Source: HKST-UBA178 sp965223815
GTDB taxonomy: Bacteria; Pseudomonadota; Gammaproteobacteria; Chromatiales; Chromatiaceae
DNA length: 64,000 bases
Direction of reading: 5' to 3'
Assembly (NCBI GenBank): GCA_965223815.1
Contig: OZ245019.1
Span: 4,340,001 to 4,404,000, forward strand
The position numbers and the translations under genes were made by a program. The notes beneath the pieces were generated by a model. That model ran no database searches, was not told where the DNA came from, and saw only the letters and a program-made list of their open reading frames with translations. The first letter of the stretch is position 1, and the number at the start of each line of letters is the position of its first letter. Positions 35,779 through 44,424 of the stretch are shown piece after piece.

Positions 35779-36299
35779 TGTATCCGGGACAGCTGATCGA
35801 TATCAGAGGGCTCGATGCCATTCCCTGGTGGCCCCCGGCGCCGGGGTGGTGGCTGGCCACCCTATTTCTCATCGCCGCGATCATTGGACTGATACTGCTG
35901 GGCCGCTATCTCATCCTCTATCCTCCCGGCAGCTGGCGTTGGGAGGCGCGCAGGGCACTGGTGCAGCTGAAACGTCAACAAGGCAAACTCTCCCACAAGG
36001 AAGTAGCGGCCCGTCTCTCGGAACTGCTGCGGCGAATTTCGATAGCCCGCCTTGGGCGCCCAGCAGTTGCCGGCCTGACCGGGTCGGAGTGGCTACAATG
36101 CCTCGAACGCCTCGACCCCAGGGGATATCCCTGGATCGATCGAGGAAAACCCCTGCTCACCCTCCCCTACGCACCCGAAAACGGTGAGGCGCATCTAAAC
36201 ACTCTCGAAGAACTGATTCAGGCTGCGATGCAGATGGTCCGCTACAGCCATCCTGGACTAAAACTGAAAAAAGGAACCAAGGGTGACGGGGGTGTTTGA
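35778..36299 (+). CDS. DUF4381 membrane protein of the MoxR-VWA operon
   Basis: A 173 aa protein with one TM helix near residues 24-48 preceded by a Trp/Pro-rich segment (PWWPPAPGWW), the typical start of DUF4381. The cytoplasmic part is basic and helical, with LIQAAMQMVRYS at the end. It sits between DUF58 and the first VWA gene, which is its usual place. It overlaps the following VWA frame by 17 bases. Function unknown; probably an assembly factor of the VWA complex. Confidence 0.85.
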   Translation: MYPGQLIDIRGLDAIPWWPPAPGWWLATLFLIAAIIGLILLGRYLILYPPGSWRWEARRALVQLKRQQGKLSHKEVAARLSELLRRISIARLGRPAVAGLTGSEWLQCLERLDPRGYPWIDRGKPLLTLPYAPENGEAHLNTLEELIQAAMQMVRYSHPGLKLKKGTKGDGGV

Positions 36300-37338
36300 G
36301 TTTCACTGGCCCTTCATGGCCGTGTTGCTGCCGCTGCCGCTGTTAGTACGTCTGTGGTGGCCCCGTTTCGTTCGCCCCGAAGCATCACTGCCAGTTGAAG
36401 GTCGCCGCACCACCTTGATGTACCCCTCAGTAGGTCGATTGCTGAACAATTTCGACAGTCGCCAGCCCCGAACAGCCATTGCCGGAAAACTGCATGCCCT
36501 GCTACTTGCGCTATTATGGGCGGCATTGATTGCCGCTGTGATGCGACCACAGCTTTTGGTACCCCACTCCGAAATACGCAGCGAAGGCTACGACCTGATG
36601 CTGGCAGTCGACACCTCGCGTTCCATGACGGCCCTGGACTTCACGGTCAATAACCGCCCGGTGAGCCGCATGGCGGTGGTAAAAGGCGTCATGGGCCGAT
36701 TTGTAGCCAATCGCGCAGGTGACCGGGTTGGGCTGGTGGTTTTCGGCAATCAGGCCTTCGTTCAGTCTCCCCTGACCCTGGATCTTGGCGCGGTGGAGCA
36801 GATTCTAGAGACGGTGGAACCCGGCATGGCCGGTAACGCAACGGCCATGGGAGACGCCATCGCTCTCAGCATAAAGAAATTGCGTGAGCGCCCCGAGGGT
36901 TCGCGGGTACTGCTCTTAGTCACTGATGGTGAAAACACTGCCGGTCTCATCGCCCCCCTGGATGCGGCTAAACTGGGGGCCAGGGAGCATGTTAGGATCT
37001 ACGCGATCGGGGTTGGCAGCAATGCCGAAGAAGTGCAGATACAGGGGAGTGACGGCCGCTATCGCATGGAGTCTGATATCGGTCTCGATGAAACCCTGCT
37101 GTTACAGATCGCCGAGATGACCGGGGGGGCCTATTTCCGGGCCACCAATACCCGTGCGCTTGAAAATATCTCGCAGCAAATCGATACACTCGAAAAAACA
37201 GAGGCGGAAAGCCGTACCGTGCTCATTCCCTATCCTCTCTACCGCTGGCCACTGGGTTTCGCACTGCTTGTCCTGTTGCTGCTCGGGCTATTTCCGGAAG
37301 CTCGGATGCGGTTGCCCGCAGGTATGACTAGTGATTGA
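36283..37338 (+). CDS. VWA membrane protein, BatA-like
   Basis: VWA protein, 351 aa, from GTG 36283, with AGGA seven bases upstream; GTG 36292 is an alternative. TM segments at residues 9-25 and 70-88 precede the VWA domain, and one at 322-341 follows. The MIDAS motif DTSRS (110-114) is complete, with later T and D positions in GNATAMGDA and LVTDGENT. The VWA domain lies between TM2 and TM3, so it should face the periplasm. Stop overlaps the next start. Confidence 0.9.
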   Translation: MTGVFEFHWPFMAVLLPLPLLVRLWWPRFVRPEASLPVEGRRTTLMYPSVGRLLNNFDSRQPRTAIAGKLHALLLALLWAALIAAVMRPQLLVPHSEIRSEGYDLMLAVDTSRSMTALDFTVNNRPVSRMAVVKGVMGRFVANRAGDRVGLVVFGNQAFVQSPLTLDLGAVEQILETVEPGMAGNATAMGDAIALSIKKLRERPEGSRVLLLVTDGENTAGLIAPLDAAKLGAREHVRIYAIGVGSNAEEVQIQGSDGRYRMESDIGLDETLLLQIAEMTGGAYFRATNTRALENISQQIDTLEKTEAESRTVLIPYPLYRWPLGFALLVLLLLGLFPEARMRLPAGMTSD

Positions 37339-38359
37339 AGCGGGATTCCACTTCTCCTCCCCCTGGTGGCTGCTGGCGCTGCTGTTGTTGCTGCCCGTAG
37401 CCGCCTGGCTGCGGCGCAGCACCGTGCACGGGCAAATAGCCCAGATACGCCTTTACGCCGATCCAGCGCTGTTACCCTATCTCATGGGTAGTCGCGAATT
37501 ACACCCCGTTGAGCGGTGGCGGCGGTTCCGCCGCTGGGCCTTATTGTGGGTTATTCTGGTGCTGGCGATGGCAGGCCCGCGCTGGGACTTCACCCAGGTA
37601 CAGTTGTTCACTCCCGGCGCCGACTTGATCATCTTGCTGGATATCTCCCGCTCCATGGAGGTGGCGGACGTCAGGCCTTCCCGTTTAGCCCGGGCCAAGC
37701 AGGAGATCGCCGATCTGATCCGGCAGAATCGGGGGGTGAGGATCGGCTTGATCGCCTTCGCCTCATTGGCCCATGTGATCACGCCGATTACCGAAGATGG
37801 GCAGGCAATCAGTGATCTGCTGCCCTCCATATCGAGCAACCTCGTGCGCCTACAGGGCAGCCGCCTTGGACAGGCTCTCGAGCGCGCAGAGGTCCTGCTG
37901 GCGGGCCAGCCGGCGGAAAGCCGAAAAAGCGTCTTGCTCATCTCCGATGGAGATTTCGTCGATCCCTCGGTGCTACAGCAGGTCGAGGAGATGGCCGCCG
38001 GGGGCATAACTCTGCACGTCCTCGGCGTAGGCAGCACTGGAGGTGGACCAGTTCCTGGCACCAGCAGCCGTTTTCTGCTCAATAACCAGCGTCAGATCGT
38101 GGAATCCAGACTTGACCAGGCATGGTTACAGCGTCTGGCGGATGCAGGCAATGGAGTCTACCAAACCGCCGACTACCGGGATGGCGACACCGAACTCATC
38201 CTTAAACGCGCGATATCCGGCAGCAAGGCCGCTGCAACCAGTGATGACCGGGTGCGAGTCTGGAACGAGCGCTTCTACTGGTTGGTACTGCCAGCCATGG
38301 CGCTCATGCTGCCCGGTTTCAGACGCTACCGCAGGCGTGACGAGGCAGAGCAGCGGTGA
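37331..38359 (+). CDS. VWA membrane protein, BatB-like
   Basis: Second VWA protein of the operon, 342 aa, starting at GTG 37331 inside the BatA-like frame. It has TM segments at residues 11-26 and 69-82, a VWA domain with full MIDAS (DISRS, 104-108; LISDGDFVD), and a C-terminal TM near 313-330. Paralogous to the preceding gene, it probably forms a heteromer with it. It overlaps the TPR gene by GTGA. Confidence 0.9.
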   Translation: MIEAGFHFSSPWWLLALLLLLPVAAWLRRSTVHGQIAQIRLYADPALLPYLMGSRELHPVERWRRFRRWALLWVILVLAMAGPRWDFTQVQLFTPGADLIILLDISRSMEVADVRPSRLARAKQEIADLIRQNRGVRIGLIAFASLAHVITPITEDGQAISDLLPSISSNLVRLQGSRLGQALERAEVLLAGQPAESRKSVLLISDGDFVDPSVLQQVEEMAAGGITLHVLGVGSTGGGPVPGTSSRFLLNNQRQIVESRLDQAWLQRLADAGNGVYQTADYRDGDTELILKRAISGSKAAATSDDRVRVWNERFYWLVLPAMALMLPGFRRYRRRDEAEQR

Positions 38360-39876
38360 TCAAGTACGGCAAGCGACTGCTGGTGACCCTGCCCCTTTGC
38401 CTGATCGGTAGTCTGGAACCCGCCACGGCCGATTGGTTCGAAACCCGGGAACAGAAAGGCGCGCAACTTTTCGAAATGGGTCGCTATGAAGAGGCCGCGG
38501 CTGCGTTCGAGGACCCCTACAGGCAGGGCGTCGCCCTTTATCGCTCTGGGAACTATCGTGCCGCGGCGAAGGCCTTTGAGAGCGTCGAGAGAAAAGCCGT
38601 GAAACAAGACGCCAATTACAACCTGGGCAATGCCCGTTTCCAACTGCAGGAGTACGAGTCTGCAATCGAAGCCTATGGGGAGGCATTAAAGGCGGATCCT
38701 GAGGACGATGCCGCGCTTCACAATCAGGGCTTGGCCAAGGCCATGCTTGCGAAAATCGATCCGCAGAAGCTTGCCCAGCTGGAGCAGCAACAGGAGTCGG
38801 AGCAGCAGCAGGAGTCGGAGCAGCAGCAGGAATCGGAGCAGCAGCAGGAGTCGGAGCAGCAGCAGGAATCGGAGCAGCAACAGGAGTCAGAGCAGCAGCA
38901 GGAGTCGGAACAGCAGCAGGAGTCGGAACAGCAACAGGACTCGGAGCAGCAGCAGGAATCGGAGCAGCAGCAGTCCGGTGAACAGGAGCAAGATGAGTCG
39001 TCTCAGTCAGGCCAGCAGGATTCACAACAACAGTCCGGTGAACAGGAGCAAGACGAGTCGTCTCAGTCAGGCCAGCAGGGTTCACAACAACAGCAGTCCG
39101 GTGAACAGGAGCAAGATGAGCCGTCCCAATCAGACCAGCAGGACTCACAACAGCGGCGGTACGGTGAAGGAACGGACGAGGGCAAAGAGGAGAAAGAAGG
39201 CGGTAATGCAGAACAACGACTAGAGCATCAACGACAGGAGAAACAGAGGGAAGCCGCTACAGAAGGTTCACAAGACCAAGAAACTGAACTCCAGGAAGTG
39301 GGAGACGAAGCTTTCGAAGAGCGGGCGGATTCCAGGGAGGCAGAGCAAGAAGCACCTAGTGAGCAGATCTCGTCAGGCGAGCCCCGTCCGGAGGATGGCA
39401 AAGCGGTTCGTAAGGCTGACGACGTAACCGGTGAGCGGCAGGAAGCGGAAGAGCAGACACAGGAATCACCAGAGGAATACGGCCCTGATCCTGACGGACA
39501 GGGTGAAGATGCCGCTGAGCTGCGCCCCGAGGAGCTAGACCAGAGAAGCCCCGGAAGCGCCGAGGCGGGCCGGCAGCAGGGAGGTCCGCCCACCCCGGAA
39601 CAGCTCCTGCAAGCACCGCCTAGCACTGACATCGAAGCAGTGGATCGTTTCGATCAGCAGGGTGAGTTGGCGGATGCCACCGCCGACGGGAAGAGTGACT
39701 TGATGGAGATGAACGCCGAGGGAAGTGGAATAGATGCGGCCAGTCTGCTGATGGAGCAATGGCTGCAGCGTATCGAGGGCAATCCCGCAGTGCTCCTTCG
39801 CAATCAGTTCATACGGGAGGAACAGCGACAAATGCAGAGCCGGAGCGGCCCGATAGTGGAGCCAAGGCCATGGTAG
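38356..39876 (+). CDS. TPR protein with Gln/Glu-rich repeats, BatC-like
   Basis: A 506 aa exported protein. Residues 1-25 look like a signal peptide (RLLVTLPLCLIGSLEPATA), followed by about three TPR-like repeats (35-135; ANYNLGNARFQLQEYESAIEAYGEAL). A long, acidic, low-complexity region then runs from 140 to about 440, starting with ten hexapeptide units EQQQES and three 20-residue units rich in Gln/Glu/Ser. The C-terminal 65 residues (LMEQWLQRIEGNPAVLLRNQF) are conserved in BatC-type TPR proteins. GTG start overlapping the BatB-like stop. The variable middle is probably a flexible spacer. Confidence 0.85.
   Translation: MIKYGKRLLVTLPLCLIGSLEPATADWFETREQKGAQLFEMGRYEEAAAAFEDPYRQGVALYRSGNYRAAAKAFESVERKAVKQDANYNLGNARFQLQEYESAIEAYGEALKADPEDDAALHNQGLAKAMLAKIDPQKLAQLEQQQESEQQQESEQQQESEQQQESEQQQESEQQQESEQQQESEQQQESEQQQDSEQQQESEQQQSGEQEQDESSQSGQQDSQQQSGEQEQDESSQSGQQGSQQQQSGEQEQDEPSQSDQQDSQQRRYGEGTDEGKEEKEGGNAEQRLEHQRQEKQREAATEGSQDQETELQEVGDEAFEERADSREAEQEAPSEQISSGEPRPEDGKAVRKADDVTGERQEAEEQTQESPEEYGPDPDGQGEDAAELRPEELDQRSPGSAEAGRQQGGPPTPEQLLQAPPSTDIEAVDRFDQQGELADATADGKSDLMEMNAEGSGIDAASLLMEQWLQRIEGNPAVLLRNQFIREEQRQMQSRSGPIVEPRPW
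38782..38976 (+). repeat. 18-bp coding minisatellite (EQQQES)
   Basis: Ten tandem 18-base units, GAGCAGCAGCAGGAGTCG with third-base changes, plus a partial eleventh, all in frame. Variation is almost only at wobble positions, except one Asp for Glu in the ninth unit. This points to amplification of a peptide that selection keeps. Such arrays change copy number by slippage. Confidence 0.95.
38971..39153 (+). repeat. 60-bp coding direct repeats
   Basis: Three 60-base units starting at 38971, 39031 and 39094 (a CAG inserted before the third) encode 20-residue units beginning QSGEQEQDE. Copies 1 and 2 are nearly identical in DNA; copy 3 has several changes. They directly follow the 18-base array in the same gene. 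Confidence 0.93.
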
Positions 39877-39886
39877 GATACGAGGT

Positions 39887-41560
39887 ATGAGGAGTCCACT
39901 GATACCCCTTTTCCTCTGCGCCGGGATGACAACCGGGGTGCTCTCGGTTGGCCCTATCGGCGAGGCATCAGCTCAACAGCGCTACCCCCAATATCCTGGA
40001 TACGGATACCCCTACAGCTACCCGGGTCAGCAGCAGCCGAGCTACCCGCCCCCTGGTTACCAGTCTCGCTACCCGCAACAGCCACCACCCGGAAACAGTG
40101 AGCAGTCTTCCAGATCGGATGGGAGCTATCCGCGACAACAATACCCCCGCCAGGGTTGGCCGGCGACCTCCTACGGGCAACAACCTCCGGCAGATACCGC
40201 AGCGCCGCCGCAGCTAGAAGTCAGCGTTCCCCTCCAAACCCCTTACCAGCACCAGCCAGTGGTGCTGAAGCTGCGGTTAGTCAGTAACGAAAACCTTGAG
40301 GGTATCGAGGTGGAAACGCCCGCTACCGGCGCGCTGGTTTTCACCAAGCTGGAGGGACCCGTAACCGGATCAATTCTCGCCGCAGGCAGACAGCAAATCG
40401 TAAACGACTTCCACTACGTGGTGACTCCCCTGATGCCAGGCCCCGTCAGCATTCCCCCTTTCCGGGTAAAAGGGAAGCAAGGGGGCAACCGCAAAATCGG
40501 TTTTGAATTGGCAACGCCTGCATCCATTCTACTTGATGTGCAGCCCAGTTCAGAGGAGGTAAAGCCCTGGCTTCCTCTCCACGGGCTGGTGCTGCAATCC
40601 TATCTTGAGGGCGTTGAAAGACTGGAAGTGGGCCAACCCATCACGCTCATTGTGAATACATCCGCGGTGGGCGCCACAGGCCACCAACTGCCGTCATTCG
40701 AATCTTCCCTGAACGACACCGGGTTTCTTGTCTATCGAGAGCGCTCCGAGAACGAAGGACAGATATCCGACGACGGCCGCTATCTCCTGGGGAAGCGAAG
40801 TGAAAAATTTACTCTGGTGCCTCAGCACGGGGGCAAACTACAGATCCCTGAATTGCGTATCGACTGGTGGAACGTGGACACCCACAGGGCCGAATCTAGT
40901 GTTGTCCCCATTCGTCAAGTGGTGGCCCGCGGCGAACCCGGGGATCAAGATGACCAGATTTCCGACCTCTTTCCCGGAGCATCGTCGATTCTGCTGTGGG
41001 TGCCTCTGATTGGTTTATTCTCGGTGACTATCGGCTTCTGGGTGCTCGCCTGGTTGAGAAACAAGCGTTTTATCCGGGTGGTGGAAGAGGAGGCCAGGAT
41101 TCTAGCGAAATTCGCGCGCAACCGTTTTAACGCTTTTCTGGTCTGGCTGGCTCCCATACGGCGGCTGCAAAAGTTGCGTCAACTGTTCGTGCGTTCCCTG
41201 CCACGGAGTTTCCGCCTCTGGTTCTGCGTCCAGGTTGTAGACGGCGAATCGGACCCCGAGGTATGGAGTTACATGCTGAAATTTCTCTCCAACAAACACC
41301 TTGGCATACCCCCGCAGCTGCCCATGCAGGAGCTGGGAGATCGCCTAGTGGAAATTCATCATCTCGCCGATGAAGCCCGAATGCGGAGCCTGATGCTGGA
41401 GTTGGAGCAAGCGCTGTACGGCCGGGGTTTACTGGATTTCCCCCTGTGGAAAAAGCGCTTTCGCGAGCAGCTGCGACCATCCTGGTTGCGGAAGCGCGCC
41501 CGAAGCAAGGTGCCTCCCCCCGAAAGGCTGCCGCGCCTCAACCCTGATATCGGATCCTGA
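39887..41560 (+). CDS. BatD-like protein with Tyr/Pro/Gln-rich N-terminus
   Basis: A 557 aa protein ending the Bat-type operon. Signal peptide at residues 1-29 (cleavage after ASA). Residues 30-105 are a low-complexity Tyr/Pro/Gln stretch (repeats like YPGYGYPYSYPG). Beta-rich BatD domains follow (LEVSVPLQTPYQHQPVVLKLRL...). One TM helix at about 366-386 (ILLWVPLIGLFSVTIGFWVLAW) leaves a basic cytoplasmic tail of 170 residues. In Bacteroides and others BatD works with BatA/B/C; the role in aerotolerance there may not apply here. The Tyr/Pro-rich head is unusual for the family. Confidence 0.8.
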   Translation: MRSPLIPLFLCAGMTTGVLSVGPIGEASAQQRYPQYPGYGYPYSYPGQQQPSYPPPGYQSRYPQQPPPGNSEQSSRSDGSYPRQQYPRQGWPATSYGQQPPADTAAPPQLEVSVPLQTPYQHQPVVLKLRLVSNENLEGIEVETPATGALVFTKLEGPVTGSILAAGRQQIVNDFHYVVTPLMPGPVSIPPFRVKGKQGGNRKIGFELATPASILLDVQPSSEEVKPWLPLHGLVLQSYLEGVERLEVGQPITLIVNTSAVGATGHQLPSFESSLNDTGFLVYRERSENEGQISDDGRYLLGKRSEKFTLVPQHGGKLQIPELRIDWWNVDTHRAESSVVPIRQVVARGEPGDQDDQISDLFPGASSILLWVPLIGLFSVTIGFWVLAWLRNKRFIRVVEEEARILAKFARNRFNAFLVWLAPIRRLQKLRQLFVRSLPRSFRLWFCVQVVDGESDPEVWSYMLKFLSNKHLGIPPQLPMQELGDRLVEIHHLADEARMRSLMLELEQALYGRGLLDFPLWKKRFREQLRPSWLRKRARSKVPPPERLPRLNPDIGS

Positions 41561-41621
41561 GTCCCTGGACTATTCTCTATATACGGTGCAATTCGATGAA
41601 AGACAACCGCTGGAGAAGCCC

Positions 41622-41855
41622 ATGGACATCGATCTTGCTGACGTTACTCTGCATGTAGACCAAACCCTTGACGATGGACAGCTAAAACAACTGGAAGCTG
41701 TTTTTCGAAAAAGAGAGGGCATAGTTTCCGTGCACATCAATCCGCACAGGCGGCACCTGGTGCTCTTGGAATACAACCCGAAGAAGGTCCATTCCCGTGA
41801 CCTGGTGGACATCCTGCGCTACCAGGGCTTGCACGGTGAGCTGATAGGGCTTTGA
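41622..41855 (+). CDS. Small HMA-fold-like protein without the CxxC motif
   Basis: A 77 aa protein. From ATG 41622, with GGAG at good spacing, it begins MDIDLADVTLHVDQTLDD; a GTG 36 bases upstream is less likely. The pattern (beta strand, helix QLKQLEAVFRKREGI, VSVHINPHRRHLVLLEYNP, helix) is the beta-alpha-beta-beta-alpha-beta plan of heavy-metal-associated domains, but the metal-binding CxxC is absent. It lies 62 bases after the BatD-like gene and 64 before the hydrolase gene. Function unknown. Confidence 0.65.
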   Translation: MDIDLADVTLHVDQTLDDGQLKQLEAVFRKREGIVSVHINPHRRHLVLLEYNPKKVHSRDLVDILRYQGLHGELIGL

Positions 41856-41919
41856 CCTGATGGAGGGAGCGTGGCAAAGTCCGAGACCTGAATTCTACGG
41901 CTACAGCTAGGTAATAAAA

Positions 41920-42870
41920 ATGCTTGCATTTCGGGATCTCGAAAATGGAATCACCTGTATCGAAACCCATTTTCACCGCACTGGCCTGGCGAGTTGCTAC
42001 CTGATTCAAGAGGGTGACGCTGCCGCACTCATAGACACCGGTACCGCCCATACTGCCCCCGACATTCTGGAATTGCTGCAGATACGGGAAATCGATCCCA
42101 GGCAGGTCAGCTACGTTATTCCGACCCATGTCCACCTGGATCATGCCGGCGGTGCCGGTCAGCTTATGGCGGCACTTCCAGAGGCCAAGCTGGTGGTACA
42201 CCCACAAGGCGCACCCCATCTCATCGACCCGGCCAGAATCGCTGCCGGTTCGATAGCCGTCTATGGGGAGGAGAAATTCAGAGAGAATTTCAAAACTCTG
42301 TTGCCCGTAGCGACGGAACGGGTCATTGAAGCGGACGACGGTACCCAAATCGATTTGAACGGTCGCCCCTTGATTTGTATTGATACGCCTGGTCATGCGC
42401 GGCATCACATCTGCATCTGGGACCAGAAGAGCCGCGGTTTATTCACAGGCGACACCTTTGGTCTGGCATATCCCGAACTGACTACCGACAAGGGCCCCTT
42501 CATGGTGCTGCCCTCGACGCCGGTTCAATTCGACCCCCAACGCTGGCACCAGACCCTGGATCAATTGATGGAAATTGACCCTGTTAACCTGTACCTGACG
42601 CACTATGGCCCCGTAAACGAACCACGGACTTTGGTCGGTGCGTTGCACCATGCGTTGGATGCATACGTGGAAATCGGATTAAACAACGAACATGAGAAAG
42701 ACCGACTTGCGGCACTGGAAGGCGCACTCTGGGAATATTACCGTGATCGCCTGCGGAAACACGGCAGCAAACTCACCCAGGAAGAGCAAGACAGAGTGCT
42801 GGACATGGACATGAGGCTCTGTGCACAGGGCCTGGACGTCTGGCTACAGCGACTCCGAAAATCGCGCTAG
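41920..42870 (+). CDS. Metallo-beta-lactamase fold hydrolase
   Basis: A 316 aa MBL-fold hydrolase. The metal motif THVHLDHAGG (HxHxDH) is complete, with the later His in DTPGHARHH, Asp in FTGDTFG and His in LTHYGPVNEP. It lacks a signal peptide, so cytoplasmic. The C-terminal 90 residues are helical (EKDRLAALEGALWEYYRDRL). Substrate cannot be told from sequence; the family includes glyoxalase II-like enzymes, lactonases and others. It stands alone between operons. Confidence 0.88.
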   Translation: MLAFRDLENGITCIETHFHRTGLASCYLIQEGDAAALIDTGTAHTAPDILELLQIREIDPRQVSYVIPTHVHLDHAGGAGQLMAALPEAKLVVHPQGAPHLIDPARIAAGSIAVYGEEKFRENFKTLLPVATERVIEADDGTQIDLNGRPLICIDTPGHARHHICIWDQKSRGLFTGDTFGLAYPELTTDKGPFMVLPSTPVQFDPQRWHQTLDQLMEIDPVNLYLTHYGPVNEPRTLVGALHHALDAYVEIGLNNEHEKDRLAALEGALWEYYRDRLRKHGSKLTQEEQDRVLDMDMRLCAQGLDVWLQRLRKSR

Positions 42871-42880
42871 TCCCCGCCGA

Positions 42881-43279
42881 TTAAGGCTTGGAGCCAGTGA
42901 GATCCCAGCCGAAGGTGCAGTCCAACTCCGCCAGCACTGCAATCAGACCCGATTCCCCCTCTTCCAGAAGCAATGCCAATGGCGCGCGGCCCAGCCGCCG
43001 GTGGGTCTGTCGCAGCCAGCGTTGCCCCATGTACGGATTGGTTGGATAACTGGTGCGTAGTGCGCCGGCTATTCGCAAGACGTAGCCTGCTCTCCTATGT
43101 ACTTGGGGATCGTCGGGGAAAGGCTCGTGACTGCGATATTTCTGGAATCCGCGGGCACGGACCGCCCCGGGCAGACCTAATACAACCGACATCTCCTCGT
43201 GCCCCAATTTCCATGAATCGAGGACACTCATGGTCGCCTTTGTCAGCATCAACTGTGCCTCTGGTGTCATCTCATTCAT
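42881..43279 (-). CDS. DUF2384-like protein (Xre/MbcA/ParS antitoxin fold)
   Basis: A 132 aa protein starting at ATG 43279 with GGAG seven bases upstream. The pattern SVLDSWKLGHEEMSVVLGLPG, then RIAGALRTSY and WLRQTHRRLGRAPLALLLEEGESGLIAVLAELD resembles the helical domain of Xre/MbcA/ParS antitoxins, whose C-terminus binds RES-type toxins. No RES toxin lies beside it; the gene upstream (43391-43840) does not show RES motifs. It may be a stand-alone regulator. Similarity is judged by eye. Confidence 0.6.
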   Translation of the reverse strand: MNEMTPEAQLMLTKATMSVLDSWKLGHEEMSVVLGLPGAVRARGFQKYRSHEPFPDDPQVHRRAGYVLRIAGALRTSYPTNPYMGQRWLRQTHRRLGRAPLALLLEEGESGLIAVLAELDCTFGWDLTGSKP

Positions 43280-43390
43280 TTCAAGCTCCGGAGCCCCAGG
43301 CTCAATTCCATTCCCAAGCAAATTCGTCGGAATTTTATCACGACCCCCGCTCTCAGTCTCAGCGGGAGTATCCAGGGTTATAGCGCCCGA

Positions 43391-43840
43391 TCAACCAAAC
43401 AGTCGTGCCCACCAACGTTTTCTGCGCTCGGGTAACACCATCGCAGCCGAGATGTCACAGGGGAGCAGACGACTCAGAATCCATCCGGGAAGCGGGGGAC
43501 TATCGCTAAATCCGCAACTAACACCCAGGTTGTTAGGGTCGTAAATCTTGATCAACCGGGGGTCGTTCAGTTTATCTGCGTAGACGATTCCGCAATACTC
43601 TTCGTCATGTTCCCGCCGCAGCAGTTGATCCAGTTGAGTGATAAAGCGATCCAGTTCGTCGGCACTTGCACTTCGCTCGGGAGCCGCCTCCCCAACCTGG
43701 TAAATATACCAGCCATCCATATCCCCGGAACGAAGCCGTTGCCACAAAGTGTCCAGGTGATGCCAACGAAGCGCCGAGGTAAAACTACCGGAAAAAGCGG
43801 TCAAAAAGCGTTGCCGCTGTTGTTCGGACGCAGCTGCCAC
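43391..43840 (-). CDS. Conserved-looking protein of unknown function
   Basis: A 149 aa protein I do not recognise. It starts at GTG 43840, sharing one base with the stop of the DUF2934 gene (TAGTG), so the two are co-translated. Notable segments are EYCGIVYADKLNDPRLIKIYDPNNLGV (a beta-rich core around residues 80-107) and the aromatic basic end ERRKRWWARLF. No signal peptide or TM helix. It is followed, after 111 bases, by the DUF2384-like gene. Confidence 0.75.
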   Translation of the reverse strand: MAAASEQQRQRFLTAFSGSFTSALRWHHLDTLWQRLRSGDMDGWYIYQVGEAAPERSASADELDRFITQLDQLLRREHDEEYCGIVYADKLNDPRLIKIYDPNNLGVSCGFSDSPPLPGWILSRLLPCDISAAMVLPERRKRWWARLFG

Positions 43841-44190
43841 TAGGAACGCTGACGCTCCTTACGCGACATCTCGTCGACCGCCCGTTCACTCTCCAGCCAA
43901 TCCTGCTGCTCCCATCCCGGTTCGAAACCTCGCTTCTCGGCCTTGAAATAGGCCATTTTCGCAATCATTTCGTAGCGCTCCCTGGGAGTGAACGCAGCAG
44001 TCGGCACAGCTTGAGCGCGAGCAACACTCTTTTTTCTACTCCGTGCAGCCTGCTTTTTCGCCACCCGCTTTTTCACGACCTTTTTCGTTGCGGCTTTCTT
44101 GCGAGGCGCAGCTTTCTTCTTCGCCGCCTTTTTACCTGCCGGTGCCCTAGGTGTGCGTTTTGCCGTTGTGTCCCTATCGTTTTCCGCCAT
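43840..44190 (-). CDS. DUF2934 protein with histone H1-like Lys/Ala-rich N-terminus
   Basis: A 116 aa protein starting at ATG 44190 with GGGGAG upstream. Residues 14-58 are a Lys/Ala/Arg-rich tract (KKAAKKKAAPRKKAATKK) like bacterial histone H1-like or AlgP tails. Residues 70-108 are a DUF2934 domain (RYEMIAKMAYFKAEKRGFEPG...DWLESE). The tract should bind nucleic acid without sequence specificity; the DUF2934 domain is uncharacterised. It heads the small operon 44190-42881. Confidence 0.85.
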   Translation of the reverse strand: MAENDRDTTAKRTPRAPAGKKAAKKKAAPRKKAATKKVVKKRVAKKQAARSRKKSVARAQAVPTAAFTPRERYEMIAKMAYFKAEKRGFEPGWEQQDWLESERAVDEMSRKERQRS

Positions 44191-44407
44191 CGAAGAATCT
44201 CCCCGCTCTATGCTTATACTCAACCAACCGGTGTCGACCTCCAGCGGCCAACAACCGGATTAAGGACAAAGTTTAACCGATAGCTTAAGCCATTCATCAT
44301 TAAAAGAAGTTTACAGCTTATAACAATGGGCTATCGGGTGCTCCTCAATCATGCACGCTACAAAAACGATAGGGACAAAAAGTAATTGGGGTTACAATTA
44401 TCGATTT

Positions 44408-44423
44408 GAGAAAACGTTTCCGA
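44408..44423 (+). promoter_or_regulatory. PurR-like palindrome before purC
   Basis: Ending one base before the purC ATG is GAGAAAACGTTTCCGA. The central AAACGTTT matches the PurR consensus core, with 11 of 16 positions agreeing by eye. A -10-like TACAAT lies at 44393-44398 with no clear -35. PurR control of purC is known in E. coli; whether this organism has PurR is not shown here. Confidence 0.35.
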
Positions 44424-44424
44424 C

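Noticed and set aside
38360..39148. A minus-strand open frame of 262 codons rich in Pro/Ala over the repeat region
   Set aside because: It exists only because the 18-bp and 60-bp repeats keep the opposite strand open; the plus-strand TPR protein explains the sequence.
38782..39153. Short tandem repeats that might suggest a CRISPR array
   Set aside because: Units are adjacent without spacers, in frame, and encode a Gln/Glu-rich peptide inside a gene.
43391..43840. A RES-domain toxin paired with the DUF2384-like gene
   Set aside because: The Arg-Glu-Ser pattern and the G-rich core of RES toxins are not seen, and the 111-base gap is against a typical toxin-antitoxin pair.
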